A DNA stretch of 64,000 nucleotides from Pseudomonas typographi. GTDB taxonomy: Bacteria > Pseudomonadota > Gammaproteobacteria > Pseudomonadales > Pseudomonadaceae. The stretch is taken from assembly GCF_014694385.1 (NCBI RefSeq), contig NZ_JAAOCA010000024.1, positions 1 through 64,000 of the forward strand. The letters are read 5' to 3'. Position 1 is the first letter of the stretch; the number at the start of each line of letters is the position of its first letter. Shown here one piece after another: positions 25,767-35,010 of the stretch. A model generated the notes under the pieces. That model saw only the letters and a list, made by a program, of their open reading frames with translations. It searched no databases and was not told the origin of the DNA. Both the position numbers and the translations under genes were made by a program.

Positions 25767-26666
25767 CTACAACGCCTTGGGGTCTGGCAGTGGTTTGCCG
25801 ATTCCCAGCGCGGCGGCCAAAGCGCGGGCGTCGGCGGGTGCGTGCACTTTCACATCGTTATCGAAAAAGCAGAACACCGTGCGCGCCTTGCGTGGCCTCG
25901 GCTGCCGCGGGCTTAGCTGCCGCGCACCGGGCACCTGCCGGCCGGCCGCCCAGCACTCGATGCGCTGTTGCCAACGGTCCAGTGCCGCCTGCGAGTAACC
26001 GCTTTCGTAGAGTTTGGCGTCGCCGTGCAAGCGCATGTACACGAAATCGGCTGTGAGGTCTTCGGCGTAGGGCCACTTGCCGGCGGTGTCAGCCACCACC
26101 CATGCCACGCCATGGCGGCGAAGCATCTCGGCGAACTCGGCGCAGGCGAAGCTCTCGTGGCGGACTTCTACCGCGTGGCGCAGCACCTGCCTGGGCGCGA
26201 TCGCATCCCAGCCTACGGCGTGCATGCGCGCCTCGCACTGGCGCGCGATTGCCAAAGCCTGATCGCCTCGGCGCGGCAGGCGCGCCAAAAACGCCTCGAA
26301 GCGCTCGGGGTCGAACTGAAAGTTAGGCGGGAATTGCCACAAAAACGCGCCGAGCTTCTCTTTGAGGGCAAACACGCCCGAGGCGAAGAAGTTCGCCAAC
26401 GGCGTTTCGATATCCTTCAGCCGCCGGGTGTGGGTGATGTACCGCGGCGCCTTGACCGTAAAGGTGAACCCGCCAGGGGTGTCGGCGTACCATTGTGCGT
26501 AACGCTCGGGGGTTTGCAGAGCATAAAACGAGCCGTTGATCTCGATGGCCGACACCGCTCGCGCGGCATACCGCAGTTCGTGTTTCTGCGCTAGCCCTTT
26601 GGGATAGAACACTCCGCGCCACGGCGCGTAGCGCCAGCCCGAAATGCCTACGTGCACCTTGCTCAT
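25767..26666 (-). CDS. DUF72 family protein (YecE-like)
   Basis: A 299-residue TIM-barrel-like protein of the DUF72/YecE family. Diagnostic motifs are VGISGWRYAPWRGVFYP near the N-terminus, EINGSFYALQTPERYAQW, FTVKAPRYITH, LGAFLWQFPPNF, and VYMRLHGDAKLYESGYSQ. YFFNN is represented by CFFDNDVK near the C-terminus. Biochemical function is not known for the family. The start follows a GAGGTAGC ribosome-binding site. Confidence 0.87.
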   Translation of the reverse strand: MSKVHVGISGWRYAPWRGVFYPKGLAQKHELRYAARAVSAIEINGSFYALQTPERYAQWYADTPGGFTFTVKAPRYITHTRRLKDIETPLANFFASGVFALKEKLGAFLWQFPPNFQFDPERFEAFLARLPRRGDQALAIARQCEARMHAVGWDAIAPRQVLRHAVEVRHESFACAEFAEMLRRHGVAWVVADTAGKWPYAEDLTADFVYMRLHGDAKLYESGYSQAALDRWQQRIECWAAGRQVPGARQLSPRQPRPRKARTVFCFFDNDVKVHAPADARALAAALGIGKPLPDPKAL

Positions 26667-26801
26667 CAGCTACCTCCTCGCACCATGCTTGGTTCGGCGT
26701 GGACCGACCGCTCGGCCGTGCAGTTCAAACCGATTTGAACTTGGCGCCCGGCCTGCTGACGGATGCTTATAAGCTCATAACCAAAGCGCAGGGCAACTGC
26801 C

Positions 26802-27227
26802 ATGGCGGACCCATACCCACTGCAGCACTTTATCGACGCCCAACAGGGTGTGTATGAGCATGCGTTGGCAGAGCTGCAGGCGGGGCAAAAACGCAGCCAC
26901 TGGATGTGGTTCATCTTTCCCCAGATAGACGGCCTTGGCCGCAGTGACATGGCCCGGCGCTACGCGATCAGCGGCGCGGCCCATGCCCAGGCGTACCTGG
27001 CGCACCCGCTGCTAGGCCCCCGCCTCATTGCCTGTAGCGAGGCATTGCTGGCGCACGCTGGGCGGCCCGCAGTCACTATCTTGGGCAATATAGATGCCTT
27101 GAAACTGCACTCATCGATGACGCTTTTTGCCCGTTGCGCGCCGCCACAAGCCCCTTTCGAGCAAGTGCTGGCATGCTTCTATCAAGGCGCGCCGGATGCG
27201 CGCACGCTGTTCGCACTGCGGGCCTGA
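26802..27227 (+). CDS. DUF1810 family protein
   Basis: A 141-residue protein of the DUF1810 family. The N-terminal LQHFIDAQQGVYEHALAEL, the strongly conserved KRSHWMWFIFPQIDGLG and the C-terminal FYQGAPDARTLFAL are diagnostic. The fold is related to the NADAR/YbiA group, but no reaction is established for it. The gene runs in the same direction as the ergothioneine gene, separated by one possible small ORF. Confidence 0.87.
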   Translation: MADPYPLQHFIDAQQGVYEHALAELQAGQKRSHWMWFIFPQIDGLGRSDMARRYAISGAAHAQAYLAHPLLGPRLIACSEALLAHAGRPAVTILGNIDALKLHSSMTLFARCAPPQAPFEQVLACFYQGAPDARTLFALRA

Positions 27228-27229
27228 CC

Positions 27230-27466
27230 ATGAACCTGGCCTGGTGTATCAAACGCGGGCTGCACCTTTTCGCCAGTACCTGTGGCTGCCAAGCGGCGTT
27301 GGCCTTGGCCGGCATAGCCGTGCCACGGCTCGCCGAAGCGCCTTGCCCGGCACCGACCTTAACCGGGCAAAGCGTGTGCGAACCGCTGAGCCCCCCCATT
27401 AGCGCCTCCCCCTTTACTGTCCACCTGGCCGCCACCGCTGGCGGCATCGCTGGAGCTTGCCGATGA
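27230..27466 (+). CDS. Possible small Cys-rich protein, unknown
   Basis: A possible 78-residue ORF whose ATG lies 2 bases after the DUF1810 stop and whose stop overlaps the next gene by 4 bases (ATGA). Third-position GC is high, as in real genes here. The N-terminal half has a weak hydrophobic stretch (LALAGIAVPRL) and six cysteines in total. No family is recognised, and there is no clear ribosome-binding site. It may be non-coding spacer that happens to be open. Confidence 0.3.
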   Translation: MNLAWCIKRGLHLFASTCGCQAALALAGIAVPRLAEAPCPAPTLTGQSVCEPLSPPISASPFTVHLAATAGGIAGACR

Positions 27467-29655
27467 TCAACCCTTCGCCCAAAGCCCTGAAGGGCTCCCC
27501 CTCGCCGCGCCATGAACTTGGCGTACGCTACCAGCGCATTCGCCAACACAGCGAACGGCTCGCTGCCCATTTAACGGCCGAAGACATGTGCGCCCAATCG
27601 ATGGCCGATGCCAGCCCCACCAAATGGCACCTGGGGCATACCAGTTGGTTCTACGAAACCTTTCTGCTGGCACCCTTGCTGCCCGGTTATACGCCGTTCG
27701 ATCCGATCTTTGGCTACCTGTTCAACTCCTATTACGAAGCCGTAGGGCCGCGCCAACCCAGGCCGCAGCGCGGGCTCATGACCCGCCCGGGGCTAGACCA
27801 AGTGATGGCCTACCGGCAATACGTCGATACCCATATGGCGCGCCTGCTCGACACCGCACTGCCGGAGCACACCCTGGCCCTGCTGGAGTTAGGCCTGCAG
27901 CACGAGCAACAGCACCAAGAGCTGATCTTGATGGACGTGCTGCACCTGTTCAGCCTCAGCCCGCTCAAGCCCGCCTTCGATGCCACGTGGCCCACGGACC
28001 CGGCGGGCCGCCGTGGGCGCTGGCGCCACCAAGCCGGCGGGCTGGTAGAGTTGGGCCATAACGCAGAAGGTTTTGCCTTCGACAACGAAGGCCCACGGCA
28101 CAAAGCCTATGTGGCGCCGTTCGAAATCAGCGACCGGCTGGTAACCAACGGCCAATGGCTGGAATTCATGGCCGCCGGCGGTTATACCAGCCCCGGGCTG
28201 TGGCTGTCGGAGGGCTGGGCAACGGTACAAGGGCAAGGTTGGCAAGCACCGCTGTACTGGCAACGGCTACCGGAGCAGCCTGCACACTCGCCTGCCGGCT
28301 GGGCGCAGATGACCCTGCGCGGCCTGCAACCGTTGCACCCAGACGAACCCGTCAGCCACCTAAGCTATTACGAAGCCAATGCTTTTGCCCAATGGGCCGA
28401 TGCACGCCTGCCCACCGAAGCCGAATGGGAAGTTGCCGCGGCGGCAGGGTTGTTGGAACAGCGCGATGACGTCGCCTGGCAATGGACGCAAAGCGCCTAC
28501 AGCGCCTACCCCGGGTTCAAGGCCGCGCCCAGCGCGGTGGGTGAGTACAATGGCAAGTTCATGTGCAACCAATTCGTGCTGCGTGGCGGTTGCCAGTTCA
28601 CCCCGGCAGAGCATGCCCGGTTAACGTACCGCAATTTTTTCCCGCCCTCGGCGCGCTGGGCCCGCAGTGGCCTGCGCTTGGCCCGGGACGCGCGCCCGGC
28701 CAACCTGCACCCGGTCGGCACCAGCACCGCGTTGGCACCCCATGCGCAGTTTCACCGTGACGTACTTGCGGGCCTGGCCGCCAGCCCCAAGGCGTTGGCG
28801 CCTAAATACTTCTACGACGCCGCCGGCTCCCGGCTGTTCGAAGACATCTGCCGCCTACCCGAGTACTACCCCACCCGCGCCGAGATGGCGCTGCTGGGGC
28901 GCATTATGCCGGAGCTGGCGGCGGTCATCCCCACCGATGCCGCCCTCGTCGAGTTTGGTAGCGGTGCCAGCGACAAAACCCAACGGCTGCTGGATGCCGC
29001 CCCGCAGATCGGCGCTTACGTGCCCATCGATATCAGCCAAAGCGCGGTGGACGGCGCCTGCCAAGCCCTGCGCAGGCGTTACCCGCGCCTGCAACTGGTG
29101 CCGGTGGTAGAAGACTTCACCCATGCCTTGCAGTTGCCGGCGGCGTTGGGCGAACGGCCAAGGGTAGGGTTCTTTCCCGGTTCCACGCTGGGCAACTTCA
29201 GCCACACCGAGGCGGTGGCCTTTTTGCGCGGGGCGCGCCAGTTGCTCGGCCGCCAGGCTTGTTTCATTCTTGGGGTCGATATGCTTAAGCCGCTGGCGCC
29301 GTTGCTGGCTGCGTACAACGACGCGGCTGGCGTAACGGCTGCGTTCAACAAGAACCTGCTGGCGCGCATCAACCGTGAGTTGGGCGCGAATTTCGACTTG
29401 CCCGCCTTCGACCATCAGGCCCGTTGGAATGCCCGGCACGAGCGAGTAGAAATGCACCTGGTCGCGCGTACCGCGCAAACCGTGCGCATAGGCGGCCAGG
29501 CATTCCACTTCGCCGCTGGCGAGAGCCTGCACAGCGAGAACTCGCACAAGTTCAGCGTGGAGCGGGTTATGGCCCTGGCCGCGCAAGCAGGCTGGAAGGT
29601 CAGCGGCCAGTGGTTAAGCGAACAGCCGCAGGTGGGGATGTTTGTACTGCGTTAA
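27463..29655 (+). CDS. egtBD: EgtB-EgtD fusion, ergothioneine biosynthesis
   Basis: A 730-residue protein that joins two ergothioneine enzymes in one frame. Residues 1-410 are EgtB, the iron-dependent sulfoxide synthase. A DinB-like domain supplies the metal ligands His59 or His56 (WHLGHTSW) and His147/His151 with Glu153 (HEQQHQE). It is followed by the FGE-sulfatase-like domain ending GLRLARD. After a ~20-residue linker, residues ~430-730 are EgtD, the histidine N-alpha-trimethyltransferase, marked by PKYFYDAAGSRLFE, LPEYYPTRAEM, VEFGSGASDKT and GFFPGSTLGNF. The reading frame shows no stop or shift at the junction. EgtA, EgtC and EgtE are not in the window. ATG 27463 follows GGAG and is preferred to TTG 27457. 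Confidence 0.9.
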   Translation: MINPSPKALKGSPSPRHELGVRYQRIRQHSERLAAHLTAEDMCAQSMADASPTKWHLGHTSWFYETFLLAPLLPGYTPFDPIFGYLFNSYYEAVGPRQPRPQRGLMTRPGLDQVMAYRQYVDTHMARLLDTALPEHTLALLELGLQHEQQHQELILMDVLHLFSLSPLKPAFDATWPTDPAGRRGRWRHQAGGLVELGHNAEGFAFDNEGPRHKAYVAPFEISDRLVTNGQWLEFMAAGGYTSPGLWLSEGWATVQGQGWQAPLYWQRLPEQPAHSPAGWAQMTLRGLQPLHPDEPVSHLSYYEANAFAQWADARLPTEAEWEVAAAAGLLEQRDDVAWQWTQSAYSAYPGFKAAPSAVGEYNGKFMCNQFVLRGGCQFTPAEHARLTYRNFFPPSARWARSGLRLARDARPANLHPVGTSTALAPHAQFHRDVLAGLAASPKALAPKYFYDAAGSRLFEDICRLPEYYPTRAEMALLGRIMPELAAVIPTDAALVEFGSGASDKTQRLLDAAPQIGAYVPIDISQSAVDGACQALRRRYPRLQLVPVVEDFTHALQLPAALGERPRVGFFPGSTLGNFSHTEAVAFLRGARQLLGRQACFILGVDMLKPLAPLLAAYNDAAGVTAAFNKNLLARINRELGANFDLPAFDHQARWNARHERVEMHLVARTAQTVRIGGQAFHFAAGESLHSENSHKFSVERVMALAAQAGWKVSGQWLSEQPQVGMFVLR

Positions 29656-29857
29656 AGGTGCCTAGGCCCCCCGGCCTGCGTCTTCGCCGCTTTTCGCCAC
29701 GCCTCACCTTCGCCCGAGATATTCCCACAGGGCCCGGTGGCTCAACAGTGAGTACAAGCATTGGCGCGTGCGTTGGGTTATCGGCAGAGGAACGGCGACG
29801 CGGCGCGGCGGCAAAAGGTATCGCCAACATTGTGCAGCAAACTTCTGAAACAACCGG

Positions 29858-30526
29858 CTAGGGTTCAAGGCAATACCCCACCCCATAGATCGACCGTACC
29901 AGGTCGCGGCCGGGTGCGGCGCAGTCGAGCTTGCGCCGCAGGTTTTTCACGTGGCTATCCACCGTACGGTCGGTCACTACGCGGTGGTCGTCATAGAGAT
30001 GGTTCATCAACTGATCTCGCGACATCACTTGCCCGGGTAGCGCGGCCAGGGCCGCCAACAGACGGAATTCCACTGGTGTCAACTCCAGCAGCTTGCCGTT
30101 GTAAGTAGCACGGTAGCTGGCGGGGGCGAGTTGCAGCCCGGCCGGCGGCTGCGCTACGGGCTCGAACCTGCGCAACACGGCCTTGACCCGGGCCACCACT
30201 TCACGCGGGCTGAACGGCTTGCAGATGTAGTCATCGGCACCGATTTCCAAACCCAGCAAACGGTCGACCTCGTCCACCCGGGCAGTGACCATGATCACCG
30301 GCACCCGGCTGAACGCACGCAGGGCGCGGCACACCTGCAAGCCGTCCTGGCCCGGCAGCATCAGGTCGAGCAGTATCAACCCATGCTCGCGCGCTCGAAA
30401 CAGCGGCACCACGGCCAAGCCATTGGCCACATGCTCCACCTCATAACCGGCAGCCTGCAGGTAGTCGACCAACAGCGACGCCAGTTTCGGCTCGTCTTCT
30501 ACCACCAGGATGCGCTGGCCACTCAT
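29858..30526 (-). CDS. OmpR-family response regulator (BaeR-like)
   Basis: A 222-residue two-domain regulator. The receiver (1-120) has VVEDEPKLASLL, the phospho-acceptor Asp in LILLDLMLPGQDG, and Lys in ICKPFSPREV. The winged-helix output domain (~130-222) has LTPVEFRLLAALAALPGQVMSR and the recognition helix DRTVDSHVKNLRRKL. The start was set at the internal Met (30526), which overlaps the kinase stop by 4 bases, wait-free coupling. The order kinase then regulator in one operon, and the sequence style, resemble BaeSR, an envelope-stress system. The signal is not known. Confidence 0.9.
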   Translation of the reverse strand: MSGQRILVVEDEPKLASLLVDYLQAAGYEVEHVANGLAVVPLFRAREHGLILLDLMLPGQDGLQVCRALRAFSRVPVIMVTARVDEVDRLLGLEIGADDYICKPFSPREVVARVKAVLRRFEPVAQPPAGLQLAPASYRATYNGKLLELTPVEFRLLAALAALPGQVMSRDQLMNHLYDDHRVVTDRTVDSHVKNLRRKLDCAAPGRDLVRSIYGVGYCLEP

Positions 30527-31908
30527 GCTTGCTGCTCCAACGGCAATTGCAGGGTCAGGCCCAACCCACCCAACGGCGAGGGCCACGCGCGCAAGTGCCC
30601 GCCATGCACTTCGACGATCGCCCGGCAAATGGCCAAGCCCAGCCCGGCGCCCCCGCTGCCGCGATTACGCGAGGCCTCCAAGCGGTAAAAGCGCTCGAAC
30701 AAGCGTTCCTGCTCGGCTACCGGCACCCCGGGCGCGGCGTCTTCGCACGCCAGGCACGCCCAGCGCCCCTCACGGTAGGCGCGCCAACGCACCGCGCCAC
30801 CGGGGTCGGTATAACGCAGGCTGTTTTCCAGCAGGTTATACAGCACCTGGGCCAAGCGTCGCTCATCACCGACGATGGGCAACGGCTGCACCTCGATCGC
30901 CAGCGCCAGGCCGTGCTCGGCCAAACGCCCCTGCCAGGCACTGGCGGCATCCGTGGCCAACTCGCCGAGGTCCAGTGGGTCGTGGCGATAACTGGGGCCG
31001 CCCACCTCTGCCAACGACAACTCGTAAAGGTCATCGACCAGCTTGGTCAGCGCCCCCACCTCGCCCTGCAACGAAGCCAGCGAGCCGGCATTGACCTGGC
31101 GAATGCCGTCTTCGATGGCTTCCAGCTCGGCGCGCAGCACCGCCAGGGGGGTACGCAGTTCGTGGGAGATGTCGGCCATGAAGTCGCGGCGTTGCTGTTC
31201 GTTACGCGCCAACGCCTGCGCCATATGGTTGAAATCCCGCGCCAGTTGCGCCACTTCGTCGTTGCCGGTGATGGGCACCTGTACCTGCAAGTCACCTTCG
31301 GCCAGTTGCCGGGTTGCCCTGGCCACCCGCTGTACCGGGCGTAGCAGCGCGCGGGTGAACCAGCCGGCGATCACCGCCGACAACAACACACACAGCAACC
31401 CCACCAGCAGCCCAGAGCGCACTTGGTTGCTGTGAAAACGCTGGTCGCCGACCGCGCTGACCGTTTCAAAAGGCGTCATCGCCAGCCAGCCCACCACCTG
31501 GCCATGTACCTGGACCGGCCGCAACACTGGGTTGGCGCCGTACCCGGCATAACCTGCCAGGTAACGTTTGTCGGCATCGAGCAGCGTCACGCGCAAGAAC
31601 GCCCCGGTCAGGTCCGACACCGGCGGGCGCCGAGGCTCGAACCGTTCACCGCCGGCCGCTTCGGGGCGCATCAAATGGAACCACGTGCTGCCCGGCTCTT
31701 GCGTGAGGAATGCCCAGCTACCCTGTTCGGCATACGCCTGTTCGATGCGCGGCAAGCTTTGCATCATCCGCTCCACCGCTTGCTCGTTGAGGTAACCGAG
31801 AAACCCTAGGTTGAATGATAGGTACGCCGCGACGCCCATGGCCAGCACCACGACAGTGCACAGTGCCTGTACGGCCAAGAAAACTTTGCGGGAAAGGCTG
31901 ATGCTCAT
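30523..31908 (-). CDS. Sensor histidine kinase (BaeS-like)
   Basis: A 461-residue inner-membrane kinase. One helix lies at residues 8-30 and a periplasmic sensor segment at ~35-160. A second helix (SGLLVGLLCVLLSAVIAGWF) is followed by HAMP (RPVQRVARATRQLAEGDL). The H-box is DFMADISHELRTPLAVLR, and the ATP site has NLLENSLRYTDPGG (N-box) and GSGGAGLGLAICRAIVEVHGG (G2 box). It would phosphorylate the regulator encoded at 29858-30526, with which its stop overlaps (ATGA). The start at 31908 was chosen over upstream open sequence because it gives the first membrane helix directly. Confidence 0.9.
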   Translation of the reverse strand: MSISLSRKVFLAVQALCTVVVLAMGVAAYLSFNLGFLGYLNEQAVERMMQSLPRIEQAYAEQGSWAFLTQEPGSTWFHLMRPEAAGGERFEPRRPPVSDLTGAFLRVTLLDADKRYLAGYAGYGANPVLRPVQVHGQVVGWLAMTPFETVSAVGDQRFHSNQVRSGLLVGLLCVLLSAVIAGWFTRALLRPVQRVARATRQLAEGDLQVQVPITGNDEVAQLARDFNHMAQALARNEQQRRDFMADISHELRTPLAVLRAELEAIEDGIRQVNAGSLASLQGEVGALTKLVDDLYELSLAEVGGPSYRHDPLDLGELATDAASAWQGRLAEHGLALAIEVQPLPIVGDERRLAQVLYNLLENSLRYTDPGGAVRWRAYREGRWACLACEDAAPGVPVAEQERLFERFYRLEASRNRGSGGAGLGLAICRAIVEVHGGHLRAWPSPLGGLGLTLQLPLEQQA

Positions 31909-32116
31909 GGTGCGCTCGGCAAATGGCTGGCTTATTTGGCCCGTGAGTGGCCCACGCTGGCAAGCCACCGCCAGGAAACTCCACATTAGCTGCACATTTG
32001 CTTCAAAAAGCTTCGGCGATTTGCCATGCTGCGCTCAAGCCGCCATGGGATAGGCCGATACAGCCTTTGCAGGCCGGCGTGGTCGGCTTGTGACGGTACG
32101 CCTGGGAGTCACGACG

Positions 32117-32878
32117 ATGCCACAGTTGTTCATGCGCACGCTCCTCATGGTGCCACTGCTCGCCCTGGCCGTATGGCACAGCACGCTGGCCGCCGCGCCG
32201 TTGCAGGTGGTGACCGAGGAACTGCCGCCATACAACATGACGGCGAACGGCCAAGTAACCGGCATGAGCACTGAAGTGGTCCAAGCAGTGCTGGCACGCC
32301 TCGGGCTACAGGTGCCGATCCAGGTAATGCCCTGGGCCCGTGCCTATGACGTGGCCCAGCACCAGAGCGACGTACTGATCTATTCCATCGCGCGCACGCC
32401 GCAGCGCGAAAAACTCTTCCAATGGGTGGGCAGTATCGCCCCGTCGCGCTGGTACCTGTACAGCGCCAGCAGCCGGCCGATCGAGCTAAACGACCTCAAT
32501 GATGCTAAACGCTATCAGGTGGCGACGGTTAACCAAGACGCCGGCGAACAGTACCTGGTCGCCCACGGTTTCGCCCTGGGCCAGGCGCTGCAGTCGAGCA
32601 CCCGCTACGAGCTGGACTACCAGAAACTCAAGCGCGGCCATGTCGACCTGTGGATTTCCAACGAACTCAATGCCAACTACATCGTGCGTGAGTTGGGCGA
32701 TGACCCGGCCAAGGAGATCACCCCGGCACTGGCGCTGCCTGAATTGGGCGGTAAAGACGGCCTGTACATGGCATTCAGCCCACAAACCTCTGCCGAGTGG
32801 GTCGAGCGCTTTCGTAAAGCGCTCAGGCAGGTGCGTGAGGACGGCACTTACGATGCTATCGCCCGCAAGTGGTTATGA
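32117..32878 (+). CDS. Periplasmic solute-binding protein (PBPb family), copy 1
   Basis: A 253-residue secreted binding protein. A signal peptide (RTLLMVPLLALAVWHSTLAAA) precedes a type-II PBP domain that starts PLQVVTEELPPYNMTANGQVTG. MPWARAYDVAQHQSDVLIYSIARTPQREKLFQWVG is typical of the amino-acid-type subgroup that is often free of an ABC transporter. No permease or ATPase gene is adjacent. The stop overlaps the start of a diguanylate cyclase gene (ATGA), and a paralogue follows that gene. A signalling role, presenting ligand to the cyclase's periplasmic part, is inferred. ATG 32117 follows GGGAG. Confidence 0.85.
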   Translation: MPQLFMRTLLMVPLLALAVWHSTLAAAPLQVVTEELPPYNMTANGQVTGMSTEVVQAVLARLGLQVPIQVMPWARAYDVAQHQSDVLIYSIARTPQREKLFQWVGSIAPSRWYLYSASSRPIELNDLNDAKRYQVATVNQDAGEQYLVAHGFALGQALQSSTRYELDYQKLKRGHVDLWISNELNANYIVRELGDDPAKEITPALALPELGGKDGLYMAFSPQTSAEWVERFRKALRQVREDGTYDAIARKWL

Positions 32879-34166
32879 ATGTGAACACCCTGCCCCCTGC
32901 ACTTGCCCAGCCATTGGGCCGGCGCTTGGTGTTGGCCACCCTGTCGTTTTGCTTGCTGTTCAGCCTCGCTACGGTGGCCCTGCGCAGTTGGCATGCCTGG
33001 GCCAACGGCCTGGCCACGATGGATTCGGAATTGGCGCTGATCGACCAGGTATTCCAAGGCCCACTGGCTAAGGCCATCTGGGAGCTGGACCACGACAACC
33101 TCGATACCCAACTCGATAGTGCTGCCCAGGCCGCCCCGGTGGGCCGGTTGCTGCTGAACATCCCCCGGCCGGGCCGCGCCGATGAAGTGATCGAGCGCCG
33201 CCGCGAAGGGTTTTCGGCGGTGGGCCCGGCGCCGGTACTGGTGCGCGAACTGGCGGTAGCGCCCTACCCCGGTGCGCGTGAAGTGGTAGGCTCGCTGACA
33301 TTGGAAGGTGACCCCGCCCTGCTGCGCCGGCGCTTGTGGCGAGAGATGGTGAGCATTTTGCTGACCCAGTTGGTGCAGTCGCTGGCATTGGCCGGGTTGA
33401 TCATGGCGATGTTCAACCGCTTGGTCACGGTGCACGTAAAGCATATCGCCCGGCACCTGGGCGAACTTGGCCCGGATAACCTTGGCCAACGGTTGCGCTT
33501 GGCCAGGCCGAAACGACGTAACGACGAGCTGGATTTGCTCGAGGGCGCATCAACGCGCTGCAAGCGAACATGGCCGAGTACCTGGAACGCCATCGGCTGG
33601 CCGAGCAGGTAGCCCAGCGCACCGCCGAACTGCGCGAGGCGAACCAGCGGCTGGAGCGGCTAGCCCGCCATGACCCACTGACCGGCCTGGCCAACCGCCG
33701 CCAGTTCGACGAGATCAAGGAGCAGGAATTTCGCCGGGCCATGCGTGGCGGCCTGCCGCTGGCGGTATTGATGTGCGACGTGGATTTTTTCAAGCGTTAC
33801 AACGACACTTACGGCCATGCCCATGGCGACGACTGCCTGCGCCAGGTCGCCCACTTGCTGGCGCAGCATTTTTCTGGGACCGGTGAGGTGGTCGCGCGGC
33901 TCGGTGGCGAAGAGTTCGCGGTGCTACTGCCGGGTACCAACGCCGAACAGGCACGGCAAGCCGCCGAACGCCTGCGCGAAAGCCTGGCGCAACGGCGCTT
34001 GCCCCATACCGGCTCACCCATCTCGCCCTGGGTAACGATGTCCATCGGCATCGCGCAGTTCGACGTTGAACTGGCCAGTTTCGATCAATTGCTACAACGC
34101 GCCGACCACGCCCTGTATCGCGCTAAAGGCGCCGGCCGGGACCGCGTTGGCCAATGGCCCGGTTGA
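32875..34166 (+). pseudogene. Membrane diguanylate cyclase, 1-nt frameshift
   Basis: Two overlapping frames together encode one ~430-residue GGDEF protein. Frame 1 (32875-33612) has a membrane helix (LVLATLSFCLLFSLATVAL), a ~120-residue periplasmic segment and a second helix (ILLTQLVQSLALAGLIMAMF). A HAMP-like linker runs to NDELDLLEG. At 33547-33549 one base is missing: GCATC is where GCCATC would continue as AINALQANMAEYLERHRLAEQ. Frame 2 then carries the coiled coil and the GGDEF domain (HDPLTGLANRRQF, CDVDFFKRYNDTYGH, RLGGEEFAVLLPG) with an intact active-site GGEEF, ending at 34166. It is either a natural inactivation or a sequencing error. Frame 2 could also be translated alone from ATG 33570 as a soluble cyclase. 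Confidence 0.85.
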
Positions 34167-34173
34167 GGTCGCC

Positions 34174-34908
34174 ATGCGCTTACTGTTTCGCTGCTTGGGC
34201 CTGGTGCTCGGCCTCTGTGCCAGCGCCACCTTATTGGCTGCCCCGTTGCTGGGGGTGACCGAAGAGTCCTCTTACGCTTACGTTCGCGACGGGCAGATCC
34301 AAGGCCCGGCGGTTCGGGTGGTCAAGGCGGTGCTGGCGCGGGCGGGCATCACCGACTACCAATTGGCGATATACCCATGGGCCCGCGCCTACGACTTGGC
34401 GTTGGGCCAACCGAACGTGGTGATCTTCCCGATCGTCCGCACGCCCGCGCGGGAGCGTTCGTTTCATTGGGTGGGTGAATTCGCACGCACCGTACCGACC
34501 CTCTATCGGTTACGCAGCAACGCCGCCCTGCCGTTCAAGGCCCTGGCCGATGCTCGCGACTACAGCATCGCCGTGGTGCGCGATGACATACGCGAGCATT
34601 ATCTACTGGCCAATGGGTTTACCCGCCTGGTGGAAACCGCCGATAACAGCGAAACATTTCGCCGCCTGCTCGGTGGCCAGGTGCAGATCGCCGCCATGAG
34701 CCCCAGCGAGGTCCAGCGCCGCTGTGACGTGGAACAGGTGGCGTGCGACCAGGTGCAAGCGGTGCTGTCGCTCGACGAAATCGCCGCCGCGCTCTATATC
34801 GCCTTAAGCCGGAACACGCCCAACGAGGTGGTAGTCAAAGTGACAGCAGCGTTCAATGCGCTACAGGCTGAGGGCGCTATTGCGCCGCTGCTTCGCGATG
34901 AACCCTGA
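34174..34908 (+). CDS. Periplasmic solute-binding protein (PBPb family), copy 2
   Basis: A 244-residue secreted binding protein paralogous to the one at 32117. Its signal peptide is LLFRCLGLVLGLCASATLLAA. The matching block YPWARAYDLALGQPNVVIFPIVRTPARERSFHWVGEF aligns with copy 1 almost residue for residue. It starts 7 bases after the cyclase stop. As no transporter is nearby, it is probably part of the same sensory operon. Cysteines near residues 190-200 (RRCDVEQVACDQ) are absent in copy 1 and may form a disulfide. Confidence 0.83.
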   Translation: MRLLFRCLGLVLGLCASATLLAAPLLGVTEESSYAYVRDGQIQGPAVRVVKAVLARAGITDYQLAIYPWARAYDLALGQPNVVIFPIVRTPARERSFHWVGEFARTVPTLYRLRSNAALPFKALADARDYSIAVVRDDIREHYLLANGFTRLVETADNSETFRRLLGGQVQIAAMSPSEVQRRCDVEQVACDQVQAVLSLDEIAAALYIALSRNTPNEVVVKVTAAFNALQAEGAIAPLLRDEP

Positions 34909-35010
34909 GCATGGATGGCGAACTGGCATCGTTCCTGCTTGTCATTTATTACGATTTTATGACAACGTAGCCTTACCCGCACACGCAGGTGAGAAGGCAG
35001 GCAGTGGAAC

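Noticed and set aside
27463..29655. OvoA (ovothiol synthase with methyltransferase) as the identity of the fusion
   Set aside because: The C-terminal domain shows the EgtD motifs PKYFYDAAGSRLFE and LPEYYPTRAEM rather than the OvoA methyltransferase type.
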